From an uncultured Collinsella sp. (GTDB lineage: Bacteria > Actinomycetota > Coriobacteriia > Coriobacteriales > Coriobacteriaceae), in contig URLR01000070.1 in assembly GCA_900548815.1 (NCBI GenBank), positions 1-9,767 on the forward strand: 9,767 nt of DNA, written 5' to 3'. The notes beneath the pieces were generated by a model. That model had not been told where the DNA came from. It ran no database searches and saw nothing but the letters and a program-made list of their open reading frames with translations. Positions 6,278-9,767 of this stretch are shown here, piece by piece. Each line of letters opens with the position of its first letter. Positions within the stretch are counted from its first letter, which is position 1. Made by a program: the position numbers and the translations under genes.

Positions 6278-8395
6278 ATGGCATCTGCTGTGAAGCGTGA
6301 CGGTCGCGCCGTGGTGACCACATGCGGGGGATGCTATGCCGATTGCGCCTTTGCGGCACGAGTTGAGGACGGTCGCGTGGCGGCCGAGTTGCCGGTGCCA
6401 GGGCATCCGTGCGCGGCGCGTGCCCTGTGTGCCCGCGGACGGCATCGCCTGGCAATGCCGTTTGACGAGCGCGACCGCACTGTGCACCCCATGCGCCGAC
6501 GAGCTGATGGCTCGGGGTTCGATGTGATTTCGTGGGACGAGGCGTTTGCTCAGATTGCCGAGCGCCTTTTGGGGATTGTTGACGGGCATGGTCCGCGAGC
6601 GCTGGGCATGACGCTCGGCGTGCCCTCGTTCGACCGTTACTGGGCGTATCGTTTTATGCATGCGCTGGGCTCGCCCAACGTATACGGTGCCGACGGCGCC
6701 TGCGAGGTAAGCAGACTTACCGGCTGGGAGCACAGTCTGGGCTATAGTCCCGCCTCCGACCTTGCGCACACCGATTGCATCATGTATCTGGGGCGCTCCA
6801 TTGTCGATTCGTCGACGATGGGGGCTGTTGATGCGCTCAACGATGCCCGTCGCCGTGGGGCGAAGATTATCGTGGTCGACCCCCGGCGCAGCGGCTCGGC
6901 TGCGCTTGCCGACCGCTGGTTGCGCGTACGTCCTGGATGCGATCTGGCGTTGCTGCTGGGTATCGCACATGTGCTGATAGCCGAGGACCTGTACGATCAC
7001 GAGTTCGTGGACCGCTACGCCACAGGCTTTGACGAGCTGGCGCAGGCGGCCAGTGCTTGGACACCCGAGTGGGCCGAATCGATGTGCGACGTGCCGGCCG
7101 CAGAGATTGTCGCCACGGCGCGCGATCTCGCTGCCGCCGCGCCTGCCGCTGTGGTGGATGCGGGTTTTCATGGTGGCATCGGCATCGCGTATGCCAATAG
7201 CACCCAGACCGCACGCGCTATCTGCTTGGTCGATGTGCTGCTGGGCTGTATTGGACATGCGGGTGGCGCGCTCAATCCGCCCACACCGCTTTCACTGGGC
7301 GACCTCGATCTCACGCGCTTTGCGACGCCGCCGGTGCCGCGCGAGCCCAAGCTGGGGTCCGAGCGCTATCCACTGGTCGATCCGGTGCGTGGGCTGTGCA
7401 CGACCATCGGTCAGTCGATTCTTGCCGGCGATTTGCGTGGGCTCATCGTCTATGCCAGTAACCCCGGTGCGGGCTATGGCAATGCACAGGCTTGGTTGGG
7501 TATTTTGCAGCAGCTCGACTTGCTTGTGACGATTGATATTCGTTGGTCCGAGACGGCGCGTGCTTCTGACTTCGTGCTGCCCGACGTGACGTATCTGGAG
7601 GCCGACCGCGGTGTGGGCACAGTCGTGGGCGCCAACGATTCGCGCGTGTTCTACCGCAACGCCGTGCTGCCTGTGCAGCATGACGGCACACGTCCCGGTC
7701 GGGAGATTTTTGCCGGTCTGGCGCAGGCGTGTGGCGTGGGCGAGTATTTCCAGTTTATGTCTGACGATTTGACGGCTGCCCAGGTGGCGCCTTTTGGGAT
7801 CGATCTGGACGAGCTCAAGGAGCGCGGCTGGGCCGATACGGGCGTGGCGCTGCCGTCGCGCACGGGTGAGCCGGTGATTCCGCTTGCCGGCGGCAAAATT
7901 GCGCTGGCAAGCGACGTATGGGAACGAGTCGGCATGGGTCGTGTGCCCAACTGGATCGCTCCCATGGTGGAGCCCGGCCCGGGGATGTTTCGCCTCATTA
8001 GTGGCAACCGTCCCTTTGAGTCGCATACCTCGCGCAGGCTTGCGGCTCAAGGTGCCGCCGAGGCTGGATCGGACCTGGATGCCGTGCAGATGAATGCCGA
8101 TGCTGCTGCGCACATGGGCATCGCCGACGGCGAGATCGTCGAGCTCGTGAGCGATATGGGCCGCGACCGCGTGCGCGTGGAGACGACGCCGTATCTGCAT
8201 CCGGCGTGTATCTTTACGTCGGCCGCCCCCGGCGGACGTTCGTTTGGCGCCGATGCCGACGGCGCTCAAGCCTTGGGCGTCGGCCCGCTCGACCATACAC
8301 CGTTGCGTTGGGACCCGTTGACGGGCGCCGCGCTCACTCAGGAAAACGCCGTTCGCGTGGAAAAGATCGCGGCGCGCGAGGATAATAGCGAGTAA
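6278..8395 (+). CDS. Molybdopterin (Mo/W-bisPGD) oxidoreductase catalytic subunit, substrate unknown
   Basis: 705-residue DMSO-reductase-superfamily enzyme. Residues 16-51 hold a [4Fe-4S] motif, TTCGGCYADC (C16, C19, C23), closed by C51 in LCARGR, the counterpart of the family CxKG. The central molybdopterin domain (about 66-480) has C142 in GACEVSR as the likely metal ligand, VVDPRRS near 200, YASNPG at 392 and IRWSETARASDFVLPDVTYLE from 421 (a pattern typical of the Psr/Phs/Ttr group). The C-terminal dinucleotide-binding domain runs from about 570 (RLISGNRPFESH) to 695. Formate dehydrogenases have Sec/Cys followed by His; here Cys is followed by Glu, so a formate role is unlikely. No Tat signal is present, so it is probably cytoplasmic. 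No FeS partner or membrane anchor is encoded beside it. Codon use is more T-ending than in hyfF-hyfG. The family is certain, the function is not. Confidence 0.88.
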   Translation: MASAVKRDGRAVVTTCGGCYADCAFAARVEDGRVAAELPVPGHPCAARALCARGRHRLAMPFDERDRTVHPMRRRADGSGFDVISWDEAFAQIAERLLGIVDGHGPRALGMTLGVPSFDRYWAYRFMHALGSPNVYGADGACEVSRLTGWEHSLGYSPASDLAHTDCIMYLGRSIVDSSTMGAVDALNDARRRGAKIIVVDPRRSGSAALADRWLRVRPGCDLALLLGIAHVLIAEDLYDHEFVDRYATGFDELAQAASAWTPEWAESMCDVPAAEIVATARDLAAAAPAAVVDAGFHGGIGIAYANSTQTARAICLVDVLLGCIGHAGGALNPPTPLSLGDLDLTRFATPPVPREPKLGSERYPLVDPVRGLCTTIGQSILAGDLRGLIVYASNPGAGYGNAQAWLGILQQLDLLVTIDIRWSETARASDFVLPDVTYLEADRGVGTVVGANDSRVFYRNAVLPVQHDGTRPGREIFAGLAQACGVGEYFQFMSDDLTAAQVAPFGIDLDELKERGWADTGVALPSRTGEPVIPLAGGKIALASDVWERVGMGRVPNWIAPMVEPGPGMFRLISGNRPFESHTSRRLAAQGAAEAGSDLDAVQMNADAAAHMGIADGEIVELVSDMGRDRVRVETTPYLHPACIFTSAAPGGRSFGADADGAQALGVGPLDHTPLRWDPLTGAALTQENAVRVEKIAAREDNSE

Positions 8396-8435
8396 TTGAC
8401 TCAGCTAATGTATTTGACTGATCCACGTTTCTTTT

Positions 8436-8441
8436 GAAAGG
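8436..8441 (+). promoter_or_regulatory. Ribosome binding site of selA
   Basis: GAAAGG lies 6 nt before the ATG at 8448. It supports that start over the in-frame ATG at 8466. Confidence 0.55.
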
Positions 8442-8447
8442 CCGCAC

Positions 8448-9767
8448 ATGAGCGATAGCCAGAACATGTCCGATGAGGTACGCGCCCGACTGCGCGCCAT
8501 TCCCTCCGTCAACGAGCTGCTCGCAGAGTGGCCAGTTGTGAAGGCTGTGGGGGAGACCTGCGACGCGGTGGTGCATGCTGCCGTGACGGCCGAGCTCGAC
8601 GAGGAGCGCGCTGCGATTCGTGCCGGTGCCGCCCCGCGTTCCAAGCGCGACCTGGCCTCGGCCATCGAGTGGCGTGCGCATCGCTCTGCGCTGCCGAGCC
8701 TGCGCCCAGCAGTTAATGCCACGGGTGTGGTCATCCATACCAACTTGGGCCGCGCCCCGCTCGCGGAGTCGGTCGCCAAGGCCGTGGCCGAGGTTGCGCG
8801 CGGGTACAGCACGCTCGAGTACAGTGTGGACACTTGTTCGCGCGGGTCGCGCAAGGAGCACGCCGCGCAGCTGATCCGCTCGCTCACCGGTGCCGAGGAC
8901 GCGCTCGTGGTCAACAACAACGCCGCCGCGGTACTGCTGGTGCTGGCGACCCATGCCGCAGGCAAGGAGGTTATCGTCAGCCGCGGCGAGCTTGTCGAGA
9001 TTGGCGGCAGCTTCCGCATCCCCGATGTCATGGCGGCTTCGGGCGCCAAACTCGTCGAGGTCGGCGCCACCAACCGCACGCATTTGGACGACTATGAGCG
9101 CGCCATCACGCCCGATACGGCGATGATCCTCAAGGTCCATCCTTCCAACTATCGCATCGAGGGCTTTCACGAGGAGGTGGGCTCTCGGGAGCTCGCCGCC
9201 CTGGCCCACAAGCATGGTCTGCTGTTCTACGAGGACCAGGGTTCGGGCGCGCTGTTGCCCGATGACATCCTGGTGCGCGGCGGCGAGGAGCCTACGCCGG
9301 CTTCGGTTGCGGCGGGGCTCGATTTGGTGTCGTGCTCGGGCGATAAACTGCTCGGTGCAGCACAGGCGGGCATTATCATGGGCCGTCGCGATCTGGTCCA
9401 GGTCTGTGGGTCGCATCCGCTTATGCGCGCCCTGCGCCCGGGCAAGTTGGCGCTCACGGCGCTCGAGGCCACGCTGTGTATCTACATGGATGGCGCCGAT
9501 GTTGCCCATCGTGAGGTGCCGGTGCTCAACATGCTCACGCTTCCGCAGGCCCATTTGGAGCGACGTGCCCGCAAGCTGCGAGATCGTATGGTCGCCGGGC
9601 TCGATAAGGCCGGCTGCCCGAGTGCTGTTGAGCTGGAGATCGTTGATGGGTCGTCGACTCCCGGCGGCGGTTCGCTGCCTACCGTCGAGCTGCCGACGAC
9701 GTGCGTTGCCGTGCGTCTTGTTGATGAGCGCCTGACGGTCGACGCACTCAAGCGCTCGCTCGTTCAG
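8448..9767 (+). CDS. selA: L-seryl-tRNA(Sec) selenium transferase SelA (3' partial)
   Basis: PLP enzyme that converts Ser-tRNA(Sec) to selenocysteinyl-tRNA(Sec) using selenophosphate. The 440 codons run open to the window edge; E. coli SelA is about 463 residues, so only a short C-terminal piece should be missing. The N-terminal tRNA-binding region has IPSVNELL; the core shows VNATGVVIHTNLGRAPL, VVNNNAAAVLL, SRGELVEIGGSFRIPDVM and LKVHPSNYRIEGF, all typical of SelA. The PLP lysine is K300 in SCSGDKLLG (E. coli K295), and D263 in the ED-QGSGALL segment fits the usual DLGSGSL aspartate. Two positions differ from the common pattern: LLGGPQAG is LLGAAQAG, and DLGSGSL is DQGSGAL. It follows the molybdoenzyme by 52 nt with no terminator, so the two may be co-transcribed. 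selB and the tRNA(Sec) gene may lie downstream (inference). Confidence 0.96.
   Translation, partial: MSDSQNMSDEVRARLRAIPSVNELLAEWPVVKAVGETCDAVVHAAVTAELDEERAAIRAGAAPRSKRDLASAIEWRAHRSALPSLRPAVNATGVVIHTNLGRAPLAESVAKAVAEVARGYSTLEYSVDTCSRGSRKEHAAQLIRSLTGAEDALVVNNNAAAVLLVLATHAAGKEVIVSRGELVEIGGSFRIPDVMAASGAKLVEVGATNRTHLDDYERAITPDTAMILKVHPSNYRIEGFHEEVGSRELAALAHKHGLLFYEDQGSGALLPDDILVRGGEEPTPASVAAGLDLVSCSGDKLLGAAQAGIIMGRRDLVQVCGSHPLMRALRPGKLALTALEATLCIYMDGADVAHREVPVLNMLTLPQAHLERRARKLRDRMVAGLDKAGCPSAVELEIVDGSSTPGGGSLPTVELPTTCVAVRLVDERLTVDALKRSLVQ

Noticed and set aside
4482..6455. Very long open frame on the - strand opposite hycH, hycI and focA
   Set aside because: It lies opposite genes with clear family identity; GC-rich coding DNA often leaves the opposite strand free of stops. 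Its translation is low-complexity and rich in His/Gln/Ala/Arg, with no recognisable domain.
6691..6720. Molybdoenzyme as the FdhF formate dehydrogenase of the complex
   Set aside because: There is no Sec codon, and the residue after the candidate ligand cysteine is Glu rather than the His needed for formate oxidation. Context alone is not enough for that name.
8396..8447. Sigma-70 promoter for selA based on the TTGACT copies
   Set aside because: At 17-bp spacing the bases are TGATCC and AAAGGC, neither resembling a -10 box.
8334..9554. Long - strand open frame opposite selA
   Set aside because: selA on the + strand is unmistakable over the same region, and the antisense translation shows no domain.

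Overview
This is GC-rich bacterial DNA with almost no non-coding space and every recognisable gene on the + strand. The gene set is a group 4a, hydrogenase-4-like formate hydrogenlyase locus, a formate channel, a separate molybdopterin oxidoreductase, and selA. That points to an anaerobic fermenter. The GC-rich composition and the style of the proteins suggest a gut coriobacterium (Collinsella or Olsenella type), but this placement is an inference and no marker gene here proves it.

Region 1 (1-6155) is the 3' part of a hyf/hyc operon. It holds hyfF (5' end outside the window), hyfG (NiFe large subunit fused to a NuoC-like domain), hyfH (two [4Fe-4S] ferredoxin), hyfI (NuoB-like small subunit), a hycH/hyfJ maturation protein, the hycI endopeptidase and a FocA-type formate channel. 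Junctions between the first six genes run from a 4-nt gap to a 1-nt overlap. focA follows hycI after 39 nt, and a strong intrinsic terminator at 6178-6214 closes the unit. Together these genes make a membrane-bound complex that passes electrons from formate to protons. The complex has an antiporter-like HyfF arm that could couple H2 production to ion pumping, its own large-subunit protease, and a route for formate across the membrane. The formate dehydrogenase and the remaining membrane subunits must lie outside the window.

Region 2 (6278-8395) is a 705-residue molybdo/tungsto-bisPGD oxidoreductase. It has an N-terminal [4Fe-4S] motif and a cysteine as the probable metal ligand. It has no Tat signal and no adjacent electron-transfer subunit, and it lacks the Sec/Cys-His pair of formate dehydrogenases. 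Its substrate is unknown.

Region 3 (8448 to the window end) is selA, cut by the window edge after 440 codons. It implies that the organism makes selenocysteine, probably for a formate dehydrogenase elsewhere. No gene in this window contains an in-frame UGA.

No RNA genes, mobile elements, CRISPR arrays or long repeats were seen. The three longest non-coding stretches are 39 nt (5277-5315), 122 nt (6156-6277) and 52 nt (8396-8447). The most useful leads are the orphan molybdoenzyme, the lineage-specific tails on HyfH and HycH, and an abrupt change in codon choice inside the operon between hyfG and hyfH.
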